From Vibrio fortis (lineage in GTDB: Bacteria > Pseudomonadota > Gammaproteobacteria > Enterobacterales > Vibrionaceae), in contig NZ_AP025487.1 in assembly GCF_024347475.1 (NCBI RefSeq), positions 1,984,001 through 2,048,000 of the forward strand: a stretch of 64,000 bases of DNA. The letters run 5' to 3'. Shown in pieces: positions 1 through 8,417 of the stretch (the stretch's first letter is position 1; every line of letters starts with the position of its first letter). A model generated the notes under the pieces. That model ran no database searches. It saw only the letters and a program-made list of their open reading frames with translations, and had not been told where the DNA came from. The translations under genes and the position numbers were made by a program.

Positions 1-542
1 GCGATGTTGGTACGCAGATTCACCATCATCAACCTATCCAACAACCTGACATACACTGGCATAAACGATTAAAGGCAACGTGGGATAAACGAAAAGTAGA
101 ACAAGCTTTGGCAGGTTTTGACTTTATGGGGAAACTCGATCCGAACCATCAAGGCGACTATAAAATTACATTCGAAGGGTCATTAACCGATCACCAAAGA
201 AACCTCATTGCGAGCTCACTAGAAGCTCACGGGGCACAAGCCGACCTCACCTATTCTCACGATTGGTACTTAGACGTCACTCCAAAAAACATCAACAAAG
301 CTTCTGCTATCCACCACTTGTTGAAACAACATGATTTAAACATTGATGAAGTATGTGTAGCAGGAGATTCCGCTAACGATACCTCAATGCTAACCATCAA
401 TGGTGTCAACTCCATATTGGTTGCTAACCACTATCCAGAAGTTGCTCACTTGTCGCAAAGAGACAATGTTTACACCAGCAAGGCGACTCATGCTGCAGGT
501 GTTTTAGAAGGGCTGCAATACTGGCAAGGTCAGCCGAGATAA
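1..542 (+). CDS. HAD-IIB sugar-phosphate phosphatase (sucrose-phosphatase-like), 5' end outside window
   Basis: C-terminal part of a HAD-superfamily (Cof/sucrose-phosphate-phosphatase type) hydrolase. The reading frame is open from base 3, before the first usable internal start at 108, and begins with DVGTQI, which resembles the post-cap signature of sucrose-phosphate phosphatases. Further on, the segment around PKNINKASAIHHLL supplies the motif-III lysine, and GDSANDTSML is the Mg-binding motif IV (GDSxND). The cap domain lies between. The family dephosphorylates sugar phosphates such as sucrose-6-phosphate or mannosyl-3-phosphoglycerate in the cytoplasm, often in compatible-solute synthesis. 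The substrate cannot be read from the sequence, and the nucleophile Asp motif is outside the window. The HAD call is firm; the substrate is open. Confidence 0.75.
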   Translation, partial: DVGTQIHHHQPIQQPDIHWHKRLKATWDKRKVEQALAGFDFMGKLDPNHQGDYKITFEGSLTDHQRNLIASSLEAHGAQADLTYSHDWYLDVTPKNINKASAIHHLLKQHDLNIDEVCVAGDSANDTSMLTINGVNSILVANHYPEVAHLSQRDNVYTSKATHAAGVLEGLQYWQGQPR

Positions 543-627
543 CCAAGTAACCCGGGCTACAAGTGACTTTTTCTACAAGTAACGTTATCTACAAATAGCG
601 TTGTCTAATGTAAGTCTTAAGTTGGGT

Positions 628-840
628 TCACTTCCAACCCATTTTCCATTGTGAATTGTCAGTCAGGTCATGCCAATCAATATCTCTCGCCCGCTTGGTC
701 ATGACCGCTTCCAGAACACACCGCACAACCACGTCTTCTTCAAATTCCATCTCGGTAATCATAAAGTGCTTTTCTCGATTGACTGGTGAAACTGCCGTCC
801 ACTTACTGTGTAGTAACTTCTTAGGGTTAATTCTGTTCAT
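628..840 (-). CDS. TIGR02450-family small Trp-rich protein
   Basis: A 70-residue protein of unknown function. It begins with NRINPKKLLHSKWTAV and has tryptophans in SKWTAV, DIDWHDL and SQWKMGWK, the pattern of the TIGR02450 Trp-rich family common in Vibrio and Shewanella. There is no signal peptide or membrane segment, so it is probably cytoplasmic. The start is preceded on its strand by a purine-rich stretch (AGGAGAG) consistent with a ribosome binding site. It is convergent with the phosphatase on the left and lies downstream of the siderophore receptor, separated by a terminator hairpin, so it is likely monocistronic. The family match is recalled from conserved sequence; no biochemical role is known to me. 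Confidence 0.8.
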   Translation of the reverse strand: MNRINPKKLLHSKWTAVSPVNREKHFMITEMEFEEDVVVRCVLEAVMTKRARDIDWHDLTDNSQWKMGWK

Positions 841-902
841 ACTACTCTCCTACTTTCTAATTTTATCTATAAGCTTCAAAGAGTTATTTAGATCACTTCC
901 AA

Positions 903-937
903 ACAAAAAAGCATGATGATTCGATATCACCATGCTT
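903..937 (-). terminator. Rho-independent terminator of the siderophore receptor gene
   Basis: A 10-bp stem (AAGCATGRTG with CACCATGCTT, one A-C mismatch) around a 9-nt loop. Read on the minus strand it is followed by six Ts, just beyond the receptor stop codon. Confidence 0.75.
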
Positions 938-965
938 AATCACTACCTTATAGTCTACGCGAAGA

Positions 966-3176
966 TTACCAATCGTAAGTTAAGCTTGCTATCACGTTGC
1001 GACGGTCGCCGTAGTAACAATAGTAATTACAAGTTGCGACATACTCTTTATCAAACACGTTCTTTGCGGCTACTTGCAGTTTGTAATCCGCGAATCGATA
1101 ACTCACTGTCGCGTCATACAACGTATATGAAGGGACTTTGTTTGTTTCGAAATTATCGCCGTAGGTTTCGCCAATATATCGCACACCACCTCCAATGCTG
1201 AGCCCATCTAACGCACCATCAAAGAACTGATATTTCGCCCACGCTGAACCAACCAAGTCAGCCACTTGCGCAGGCGTTTTACCCACTTGATTCGGGTCTT
1301 GATCTTTAGTGATCTCAGAGTCTAAAAATGCGAGGTTACCGATCAGAGTCAGTGACTCAGTCACGTTGGCAACAGCGCCCAATTCAACGCCTCGATTACG
1401 GATTTCACCAATTTGATTGACTTCATTACTGCCAGTGAGCACATCGACAACATCTGTCTTAGTCGCTTCATAAACGGCAACATTGAACTGGCCATCAAAG
1501 CTGTTAGGCAAGTATTTCACGCCGACTTCGTAGCTCTCACCACGTTCTGGTTTTGCCGCTTGATTCGCCACTGAAGTTTTAATGATTGGTTCAAAAGATT
1601 GAGCATAACTAAAGTAAGGGGTAAAACCCGCGGACGTGACATAAGCAATACCTAAGTTCGTCGTCCACTCTTCATAATCCGCTTTGTGAACACTGCCTGT
1701 CGTCTCATTCGACTGCTCGTTAGACGTATCATCGTAACGAAGCCCTGCTTGGACAATCAAATCATTGAATCGAATTTGGTCTTGAACGTATAGCCCTAAC
1801 TGACGGTTCTTAGTTGTATTGTTTTGCAAGTCAGCCTCGGTCATTGGCTGGAATGTTGTAGGATTTAGCAGCACTACGTTATTTGTATAAGTTGGGTTAT
1901 AGATATCAAACAGAGGATTATTAATACCCGGTGGTATGGTCGTATTGCCATCAGCCATTAGTGGGTCAAAGGCATAGTCTTGGCTATCAATATCAATAGC
2001 TTGATAGTCAACACCGGTCAGTAATGTATGCTCAACGGCTCCAGTTCTGAATTCAAAGACCAACCTATTGTCGACATTCCAAGCATCTGACTGACCGTCT
2101 TCTGTAGATGCCTGACGCAAGATCGTTTTTCGCTCTCCAAGAGGATCAAGTGCAGCTTTTATATCCTGAGCATAACCTAAAGAATAAATCTGCTTTAAGT
2201 TAATATCCATCCGGCTATAACGTACCGACTGCCCAAAACTTAGTGCTGAATTAAACTCATGATTAAACTCATATCCTAAAGAGAGCTGATCACGTTCGAA
2301 GGTTTCCCAATCTGGGTTACCTACCGCGGTACTGTCTGAAATCTTTCCATTTTGGCTGCCAGTCAACGTGCCTTCCATTGGCAAAAATTGCACATATGGG
2401 TCGGAGTCATCTTTCTGATAACTGGCTAAGAAAGTGATGTCTGTCTTGTCGCTCATTTTCCACGTCAATGATGGCGCAACCAAAAAGCGTTGTGCCTCAA
2501 CATCATCAACCTTAGTACCGTTTTTTCGACCAAGTGCCACCAAACGAAATGCTACGTCATCACTGACTTCGGTATTCACATCGAGTGTCACTTGTGTGCG
2601 ATCAAATGAACCAACATCGATACCCACTTGCCCTGATCCGCCATCAAATTGCGGACGTTTACTCACAACGTTAATCAAACCGCCCGGAGGGTTTTGTCCG
2701 TACAATACGGAAGCAGGGCCACGTAACACTTCTACACGCTCCAAACCAAACGGGTCAATTTGCCAGCTGTAAAAACCTGCCGAATAGAGGCGCGTACCAT
2801 CTTGATATAAGCCTGTTCCGGCTTGTTGAAAGCCACGTATAACAAACCAATCTTGCTTATTATCTTCACCAAAATAGTTGGTTTGAATACCCGGCGTATA
2901 CTGAAGGGCATCTGAAATACTGATAGAGGCACGGTCATCCATCTGCTCTCTAGTCACCACAGAGACTGCTCTAGGGGTTTCATGCAGAGCAAGTGGCATT
3001 TTGGTAGCCGTTTGGCTTTTCTCACCGACATAACTAAAATCAGGTCCCACAGCATTATCGTCGACTTGCTGACCAATCACGACCAGCGTTTCATCTTCTG
3101 CGGCGTGTACTACTCCTCCACTCAATAATGCGGCTACTGCAATTGAAAGTGGGGTGAGCTTAAGCTGCCATTTCAT
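966..3176 (-). CDS. TonB-dependent siderophore receptor, FhuA-like
   Basis: A 736-residue outer-membrane receptor for a ferric siderophore. A signal peptide (about residues 1-25, ending VVHA) is followed by DETLVVIG, a TonB box. The plug domain (about 55-190) contains ETPRAVSVVTREQM and the RVEVLRGPASVLYGQ segment typical of the TonB-dependent siderophore receptor family. The rest is the 22-strand barrel, with a cysteine pair in CNYYCYYGDRR near the end, as in FhuA-like hydroxamate receptors, and a terminal aromatic (YDW) for BAM recognition. Uptake would be driven by TonB-ExbBD and an ABC importer encoded elsewhere; no transport or biosynthesis gene is adjacent. A Fur box lies 38-56 bp upstream. 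The ligand (ferrichrome, ferrioxamine or another) cannot be decided. Confidence 0.92.
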   Translation of the reverse strand: MKWQLKLTPLSIAVAALLSGGVVHAAEDETLVVIGQQVDDNAVGPDFSYVGEKSQTATKMPLALHETPRAVSVVTREQMDDRASISISDALQYTPGIQTNYFGEDNKQDWFVIRGFQQAGTGLYQDGTRLYSAGFYSWQIDPFGLERVEVLRGPASVLYGQNPPGGLINVVSKRPQFDGGSGQVGIDVGSFDRTQVTLDVNTEVSDDVAFRLVALGRKNGTKVDDVEAQRFLVAPSLTWKMSDKTDITFLASYQKDDSDPYVQFLPMEGTLTGSQNGKISDSTAVGNPDWETFERDQLSLGYEFNHEFNSALSFGQSVRYSRMDINLKQIYSLGYAQDIKAALDPLGERKTILRQASTEDGQSDAWNVDNRLVFEFRTGAVEHTLLTGVDYQAIDIDSQDYAFDPLMADGNTTIPPGINNPLFDIYNPTYTNNVVLLNPTTFQPMTEADLQNNTTKNRQLGLYVQDQIRFNDLIVQAGLRYDDTSNEQSNETTGSVHKADYEEWTTNLGIAYVTSAGFTPYFSYAQSFEPIIKTSVANQAAKPERGESYEVGVKYLPNSFDGQFNVAVYEATKTDVVDVLTGSNEVNQIGEIRNRGVELGAVANVTESLTLIGNLAFLDSEITKDQDPNQVGKTPAQVADLVGSAWAKYQFFDGALDGLSIGGGVRYIGETYGDNFETNKVPSYTLYDATVSYRFADYKLQVAAKNVFDKEYVATCNYYCYYGDRRNVIASLTYDW

Positions 3177-3213
3177 TCTTCTTTCCTTAGCTAAATTGAC
3201 AAAAATTAGATTG

Positions 3214-3232
3214 AATGCAAATTATTATCATT
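3214..3232 (-). promoter_or_regulatory. Fur box upstream of the siderophore receptor
   Basis: On the minus strand the site reads AATGATAATAATTTGCATT. It matches the 7-1-7 Fur consensus (TGATAATnATTATCA) at most positions and has the typical A/T composition. It lies 38-56 bp upstream of the receptor start codon, so iron-replete repression by Fur is inferred. Confidence 0.75.
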
Positions 3233-3421
3233 TGTATTCATCAGGCGAATTGTAACAGCAGAAAAATGAAAGGGAATTTATAAATCAAGATGGTATGAAA
3301 CAAGTGATCAGTAGCACGTATAATTGGTTGACTGTATTGTTAAAAATAGTGCGTGGCTGAACACAGTGAGCAAGAGGGATTAAAGAAAATGAAAAGAATC
3401 AACAGAGGAGATTAGATAAGA

Positions 3422-3448
3422 CGAATTGAACCAAGATGATTCAATTCG
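3422..3448 (-). terminator. Hairpin downstream of the DUF2846 lipoprotein gene
   Basis: A perfect 9-bp inverted repeat (CGAATTGAA / TTCAATTCG) with a 9-nt loop. It lies past the stop codon on the minus strand and is followed by only a weak T-rich tail (GTCTTATCT), so it is a probable but not textbook terminator. Confidence 0.55.
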
Positions 3449-3481
3449 CCCAAAAGTAACTGTAATTTAGTGGCAATACGG

Positions 3482-3946
3482 TTACATAGAAGTACAGGTA
3501 CCCTGAATGGCAAGATCCGTCTTAGTAACTTCTGCTTTACCCGTTTGCTCTTCAACCTGCTCTAACGCTGCACCGCCAACGAATACACCCAATTTGATGT
3601 ACTGCTGAACAAAGTAGTTACGACCTTCTTCTGTATACAGAGTGAGATCATTCGCAGAAAATTCAGATTCAGTGCTGATCGTATGTTCTTGGTTACCCGA
3701 AACTTGCTGGTAGAAGAAAACACCAGGTGCAGTCTCACCAACGCAGTCACCATTAATGTAGACATCTTTTTTCAATGCCGCGCCAACTGATGAGTTGTCA
3801 CGATATACATAAACACCTGCCATGCCTTCTGCCGGTTCTGCAAATTGCTTCAATTTAGTTGACTCAGCTTTATCAGCCGTTGGAACTGTTGCACAACCAG
3901 AAAGAACAGACAGTGCGATTGCACCAAAAATTAGTTTAGTTTTCAT
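3482..3946 (-). CDS. DUF2846-type lipoprotein
   Basis: A 154-residue predicted lipoprotein. I chose the ATG at 3946 rather than the upstream GTG at 4000 because it gives a classic lipoprotein signal (MKTKLIFGAIALSVLSGC, lipobox LSGC) and has an AAAGGT ribosome binding site just before it. The mature part contains GMAGVYVYRDNSSVGAAL, YINGDCVGETAPGVFFY and a hydrophobic GVFVGGAAL stretch, the layout of DUF2846 proteins. Function is unknown; the family is found as small envelope lipoproteins. It stands alone between the siderophore receptor and the torZ terminator. The family assignment is from memory of the conserved pattern. Confidence 0.78.
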   Translation of the reverse strand: MKTKLIFGAIALSVLSGCATVPTADKAESTKLKQFAEPAEGMAGVYVYRDNSSVGAALKKDVYINGDCVGETAPGVFFYQQVSGNQEHTISTESEFSANDLTLYTEEGRNYFVQQYIKLGVFVGGAALEQVEEQTGKAEVTKTDLAIQGTCTSM

Positions 3947-4133
3947 TTGTTTACCTTTACCAAATAACTTCCACGTATAATTCAGCAAAATGATATACAC
4001 CCAAAAATATGAATCATGTTGAATTTATAAAAACCTCGACATACGTAACATATTGCGAGAATTTCTCATTTGTATTTTATAAACCCATCACATTGTTACG
4101 ATTGTTAACAACTATAGTCAGTTGTTTTTAAAA

Positions 4134-4163
4134 GAAAAAAGCCAGCATTACGCTGGCTTATTT
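4134..4163 (-). terminator. Terminator of the torYZ operon
   Basis: Inverted repeat AAGCCAGCG...CGCTGGCTT followed on the minus strand by a run of Ts, 20-50 bp after the torZ stop codon. Confidence 0.8.
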
Positions 4164-4185
4164 TCAACAGATTAGGTTATTTACA

Positions 4186-6633
4186 CTACCCGTTCTTAGG
4201 TGGAATAAATGCGGTCAGTTCAAGAGCTGGACCAGTGTATTTTTCAATCTTCACTAGTGCCGAGTTTGCTGCACAGCCGTTTGCTAGACGCGAAGTTGGA
4301 ATATCAAGCGTTAGCACGTTTGCGCCGCCGTTCTTACACAAACCTGTCTCTTTGTCGAGATCCGGCCAGCCACCTTCGTGAATACACACCGCGCCTTGCT
4401 TGATACCGTCAGTGACCAAAGCCCCCACCAGCACTTGACCACGGTCGTTGAACGCACGTACTAAGTCACCCGTTTTAATACCTCGCGCTTTTGCATCTTC
4501 GGTATTAATTGAGATTGGCTCACGATTAGCGATTGCGTACTCATCACGGATCTTCGCGTAGTTGAATTGACTGTGTAGACGGTGCGCAGCATGCGCAGTC
4601 ATCAACTGCAACTCATCACTCTTCGCTTTACCAAAGAACTCAGTAGGTTCCATCCAAGTTGGGTGTGCAGGACAGTCTTCTAACTTGTAGCCTTCGATCG
4701 TTTTTGAGTAAATCTCAATTTTACCTGAAGGCGTACCTAGTGGGTTCATCACTGGATCTTTACGGAAGTCTGCATGACGCACGAACTGCGCAGCCTTCTT
4801 GTTGAACTTCATCTCGATCAGCTGGTTGTCATCCCAGAACTTACCGAATTTAGGCATACGAACACGCGCCTTCTTACCGGCTTTCTGAGCGTCATCGTAG
4901 AAGCCTTTCAGCCAACCCATTTCGTCTTTACCTTCGGTAAACACATCACGGCCACCCGCTTTGATCATCTCAGCCATGTCAGCAAATACGTCGAAATCGT
5001 TTCGCGCTTCACCTTGTGGCTCAACCACTTTCTTCATAGGTACTAGGTGCTGGTTAGAGTAATCACCCGTCATGGTCATGTCGTTGCGCTCAAACGATGT
5101 GGTAATCGGTAGAACAATATCACCGTGCTTCGCTGCAGCCGTCCAGTAGATCTCAGAGATAACCACCAGCTCAGGTTTTTGCCATGCATTAATCAAACGG
5201 TTGGTGTCTTGGTGGTGTGTAAAGTTACCGCCGCCTGCCCACCAGATCATTTTGATGTCTGGGAAGGTTAGTTCGTGGCCATTGTGCATGAATTTAGCAC
5301 CAGGGTTTTCTAACGCTTCCACAATACGAGCGACAGGGAATGCATTCACAGCACCTGATACCGCCCAGTCATTACCTGCAGAAGAACCACCGCCAATAGA
5401 AGCAGAAATTGCAGGAAGTACACCAGCGTCACGAGTTGGGTTACCGCCGTTAGAGTAGTGGTAAGAGAAACCGAAACCACCACCTGGTAGGCCGATCTGA
5501 CCCAGCATAGCGGCTAGCGTTACCACCATCCAGTGACGCTGCTCACCGAACTGTTGACGTTGGATACCCCAACCTGCCATTAGCATGGTGCGATTTTGAC
5601 TAAAGATGTCCGCCAGCACTTCCATCTGTTTAGCTGGCACGCCGGTGATCTCTTCTGCCCAAGCCGGAGTTTTTTCAACACCGTCTTCTTTACCCATCAG
5701 GTAAGCTTCAAACTTGTCATAACCTGTTGTGTATTTGTTGAGGAACTCAACATCGTGCTTGCCTTTTTTAACCAACGAGTGTGCGATACCCATCATCATC
5801 GCCACGTCTGTCATTGGGCGCGGAGCAATCCACTGAACAGCGTCACCGAAGAATTCAATGGTTTCAGATTTCATTGGGTCGATAGCAATGATGGTCTTAC
5901 CCGATTTCTTCAGCTGGTTGAAGAACTCTAGGCCAGAGCAATCTGTTGAGCTCCAAGCAATCTTAAGCGTGTTCAACGGGTTCATACCCCAAAGAACGAC
6001 AACATCAGAACTCTCTAGAACAACTGGGTGTGTTGTCTGTTGTTCGTATACTTCAATCGAGCCCATAACATGCGGCATGATGACTTGCGCAGCACCTGTC
6101 GAGTAATCACCTAAGTGACCTGAATATCCACCCGCCATACTCATATAACGTTGAAGCAGTGTTTGTGCTTTGTGTAGAACACCACTTGAACGCCAACCGT
6201 AAGAGCCAGCAAATACAGACTCTGCGCCGCTCTCTTGACGAATACGCATATGTTGTTCGTGAATTAGCTTGTAAGCTTCATCCCAAGAAACACGTACGAA
6301 TTCATCATCACCACGCTTACCTGTCGGTGCCGATGGGTTTTCCAAGAATCCTTTACGAACCATTGGATATTTAATTCGAGCCTTAGTATGGACTTGATCT
6401 GGACCTGTTGTTTGTAGGCTGTTTGGTACTGTTTGAGCCAGCGCGTTGGTAGTTGACACCAACTTGCCATCTTTGACTTCACAGATCATTGGCCCCATAC
6501 GACCAGCCGTTAGTACCCCTTTACCACGCTTGTTAGCGGCTGCCGCTGTCATTGGTGTTAGCGACGTAAAGGCAAGAGCGCCGGCTGCCATACCTGTTCC
6601 TTTAAGGAATCCGCGACGAGTAATATCAGTCAT
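4186..6633 (-). CDS. torZ: TorZ-type molybdopterin TMAO / S-/N-oxide reductase
   Basis: An 815-residue periplasmic molybdoenzyme of the DMSO reductase family (TMAO/biotin sulfoxide/DMSO reductases). The twin-arginine signal is TRRGFLK at residues 5-11. The bis-MGD active site carries the serine ligand in HLGDYSTG (Ser178). There is no N-terminal Fe-S cysteine motif, as expected for this subfamily. Length matches E. coli TorZ (about 809). It starts 24 nt after the stop of a pentaheme cytochrome of TorY type, so the pair forms an electron-transfer module taking electrons from quinol through TorY to the oxide. TorA is the alternative name, but a second operon in this window with TorE fits torECA better. 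The exact substrate range is inferred. Confidence 0.82.
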   Translation of the reverse strand: MTDITRRGFLKGTGMAAGALAFTSLTPMTAAAANKRGKGVLTAGRMGPMICEVKDGKLVSTTNALAQTVPNSLQTTGPDQVHTKARIKYPMVRKGFLENPSAPTGKRGDDEFVRVSWDEAYKLIHEQHMRIRQESGAESVFAGSYGWRSSGVLHKAQTLLQRYMSMAGGYSGHLGDYSTGAAQVIMPHVMGSIEVYEQQTTHPVVLESSDVVVLWGMNPLNTLKIAWSSTDCSGLEFFNQLKKSGKTIIAIDPMKSETIEFFGDAVQWIAPRPMTDVAMMMGIAHSLVKKGKHDVEFLNKYTTGYDKFEAYLMGKEDGVEKTPAWAEEITGVPAKQMEVLADIFSQNRTMLMAGWGIQRQQFGEQRHWMVVTLAAMLGQIGLPGGGFGFSYHYSNGGNPTRDAGVLPAISASIGGGSSAGNDWAVSGAVNAFPVARIVEALENPGAKFMHNGHELTFPDIKMIWWAGGGNFTHHQDTNRLINAWQKPELVVISEIYWTAAAKHGDIVLPITTSFERNDMTMTGDYSNQHLVPMKKVVEPQGEARNDFDVFADMAEMIKAGGRDVFTEGKDEMGWLKGFYDDAQKAGKKARVRMPKFGKFWDDNQLIEMKFNKKAAQFVRHADFRKDPVMNPLGTPSGKIEIYSKTIEGYKLEDCPAHPTWMEPTEFFGKAKSDELQLMTAHAAHRLHSQFNYAKIRDEYAIANREPISINTEDAKARGIKTGDLVRAFNDRGQVLVGALVTDGIKQGAVCIHEGGWPDLDKETGLCKNGGANVLTLDIPTSRLANGCAANSALVKIEKYTGPALELTAFIPPKNG

Positions 6634-6657
6634 TGTTATTATCCTTTCGTTTCTTAT

Positions 6658-7752
6658 TTAGTGGCCAGCCACATCTTTGGCGTGGTTCTGGAAGAATTTG
6701 GTTAGAAGCTCTAAGTCTTCAGCGGAGATATCAGTACGATCACCCATGCCTTTCGCCACTGGGCCCCAAGCATTAACGGTAAAGTGACCCGCTGGAATTT
6801 TTGCGTGGCAAGTTGCACAGTAAACATTGTCGAGTTCTTCTGCGTAGTCCCAGATAGGCTCAAGAGAGTCCAACACATCGGCATCGATCTGCGCGGTAAT
6901 CACTGCCGTTCGCCACTCATTACCGTATTCGTCTGCGCGGTACTCGCCAGTTTCTACTGCGTTTTGGCCAGCTTCTGTCAGCATCGCGACAATCGCGCGT
7001 TGACCTTCGCCGTAGTACAGCACCTGCTCAGCACCTTTCATTTGATAAGCGTGCAGTTCTACTGTGCGCTCAGTGCCTTCTGTTGAAACAACATCCAATT
7101 TCGCAGTCGGATTGATCGTGCCAAGCTCGCCCATCTCGATAGTTTCTACCGGGTAAACAACTTTTGCGTCTGGTGCAGTTTTCTCTGTGAACGCCATGAG
7201 GTTATCGAACGCTTCGCTATCCATTTCAGGTTCCGGAGCAAAGTGCGCCACACCTTTATGACAATCGATACAGGTTTGATTGTTCTCTTGAGCGTAAGCG
7301 TGCATTTTGGCTGCATCTTCAGACTGCTCATAACTGTCCATCGCATCAAAGGTATGACACGAGCGGCAGGTGGCAGAGTCATTTTCACGCAGCTGTGCCC
7401 ACACTGTTTCAGCCATCGCCATACGGTGTTCTTCGTACTTCTCTTCGGTATCAATCTTACCGGTCACAAATTCGTGATAAATGTCCTTAGACGCGCGAAT
7501 TTTTGTGATTACGTAGTCAATTGAGTCCGAAGGAATATGGCAATCTGAGCATTCAGCTCGAATTCCTTTGGCGTTACTGAAGTGAATTGAACCTTCATAC
7601 TCTTCGTATGGGATCTGCATGGTGTGACAAGAAACGCAGAACTCTGTGCTTGATGTGTAGTGCATGACCGCAGCCGTGCCCCCCAACGTCAACCACCCAA
7701 TTCCTATGCCTACCGCCGCGATAACAGCGATATAACGTTTTTTAATAGACAT
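6658..7752 (-). CDS. torY: TorY-type pentaheme c-type cytochrome
   Basis: A 364-residue membrane-anchored multiheme cytochrome of the NapC/NirT-TorC family. The N-terminal anchor is hydrophobic (AVIAAVGIGIGWLTLGGTAA region). Five haem-binding motifs are visible in order: CVSCH, CSDCH, CRSCH, CIDCH in the NapC-like part, and CATCH in the C-terminal monohaem domain of TorC/TorY. It would oxidise menaquinol and pass electrons to the reductase encoded 24 nt downstream. Length equals E. coli TorY (about 366). The upstream region (7753-8068) has a weak FNR-like sequence but no clear TorR box. Confidence 0.88.
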   Translation of the reverse strand: MSIKKRYIAVIAAVGIGIGWLTLGGTAAVMHYTSSTEFCVSCHTMQIPYEEYEGSIHFSNAKGIRAECSDCHIPSDSIDYVITKIRASKDIYHEFVTGKIDTEEKYEEHRMAMAETVWAQLRENDSATCRSCHTFDAMDSYEQSEDAAKMHAYAQENNQTCIDCHKGVAHFAPEPEMDSEAFDNLMAFTEKTAPDAKVVYPVETIEMGELGTINPTAKLDVVSTEGTERTVELHAYQMKGAEQVLYYGEGQRAIVAMLTEAGQNAVETGEYRADEYGNEWRTAVITAQIDADVLDSLEPIWDYAEELDNVYCATCHAKIPAGHFTVNAWGPVAKGMGDRTDISAEDLELLTKFFQNHAKDVAGH

Positions 7753-8068
7753 ATTTAGTAATCATCTTTAACAATTGGTTGCAATTGCGATCAGAGTAAT
7801 ACTTTAGGGTTAGTCCTTATTGATTTATGTCATAATTAGTCTTTTTTGATAATAAATATACCGTACAGTGGGAGCCAGGTTGTAGATTTACAATTCAATG
7901 AATGCGCACCCAATACAAATATCAATAGACCCTTACCCATCCCATAGCCAGAACAAATAAATTCAGCGATATTCATTACAAGAAAAGCCCCTTTGTTTGG
8001 GGCATATCAAGTTAAACCCTCGTTAAGTCAGGTAAAGTCATCGGCGATTTACGTACTATGAGACAATC
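7753..8068. other. Divergent intergenic region torY / NifW-like gene
   Basis: 316 bp with promoters facing both ways. At 7820-7833 the sequence TTGATTTATGTCAT has one perfect FNR half-site (TTGAT) and a poor second half. At 7987-8003 there is a GCCCC-N7-GGGGC hairpin followed on the minus strand by a short T-rich tail, although no gene on that strand needs a terminator there. No further gene seen. Confidence 0.5.
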
Positions 8069-8344
8069 ATGAGTCACTCTGAACTTTTGCAAAAAATTGC
8101 TGGTTTTACCCGTATTGAACAAGCGCTTGATTATTTTGAGATCGGTTTTGATAGTCGGTTTATTGAAGAGAACCGAAGTGAATTAGTGAAACGCTTTAAT
8201 GGTTATCTGATTTTGACAAAACCAGATGATTGGTTCTCAGGACGACGAGCATTAAAAAATGCGTACTGTAAGGTTCAGCGTAGCAAGCTAGACAAACATA
8301 CGCGCTCAGCATGCCGTGGTTGTACATCTTGTCAGCGTCGCTAA
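8069..8344 (+). CDS. NifW-like protein with C-terminal CxxCxxC
   Basis: A 91-residue protein. Residues 12-75 (FTRIEQALDYFEIGFDSRF, then RSELVKRFNGYL and ALKNAYCKVQ) follow the pattern of the NifW nitrogenase-stabilizing/protective family (ED-F--f-v-yD--vv---R--il-rF--yl). No nif gene is in the window, and Vibrio proteins of this type occur in strains not known to fix nitrogen, so a role in nitrogenase protection is doubtful. The C-terminus carries Cys82, Cys85 and Cys88 (CRGCTSC), which could bind metal. It lies between torY (divergent) and the carboxypeptidase gene 73 bp downstream. Confidence 0.65.
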   Translation: MSHSELLQKIAGFTRIEQALDYFEIGFDSRFIEENRSELVKRFNGYLILTKPDDWFSGRRALKNAYCKVQRSKLDKHTRSACRGCTSCQRR

Positions 8345-8417
8345 CCTTTTCTGAGTAGTTTGCTTGAAATGAAGTGTGCTAATCTTAGTGCAACTCAACC
8401 ACGAGATAATAACTACA

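Larger units (their letters stand above)
3177..3481. other. Intergenic region between the siderophore receptor and the DUF2846 lipoprotein
   Basis: About 305 bp without a plausible gene. It holds the Fur-regulated receptor promoter at its left end and the terminator hairpin of the lipoprotein gene at 3422-3448. I see nothing convincing in the AT-rich middle. Confidence 0.7.

Noticed and set aside
556..605. Three CTACAA-type near-repeats after the phosphatase gene
   Set aside because: Short and degenerate (CTACAAGT, CTACAAGT, CTACAAAT) in a small gap; no regular spacing or function can be supported.
932..1201. 89-residue open frame at the end of the siderophore receptor gene
   Set aside because: Antisense to the conserved barrel end and crosses the terminator hairpin.
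7820..7833. FNR site upstream of torY
   Set aside because: Only one half (TTGAT) fits; the other half (GTCAT) matches too poorly to call a site.
7987..8003. GCCCC/GGGGC hairpin between torY and the NifW-like gene as a small-RNA terminator
   Set aside because: Only a 5-bp stem and a poor T-tract, and no upstream promoter or conserved RNA on the minus strand that I can support.
8069..8344. Evidence for nitrogen fixation
   Set aside because: A single NifW-like gene without any nif structural or assembly gene does not support diazotrophy.
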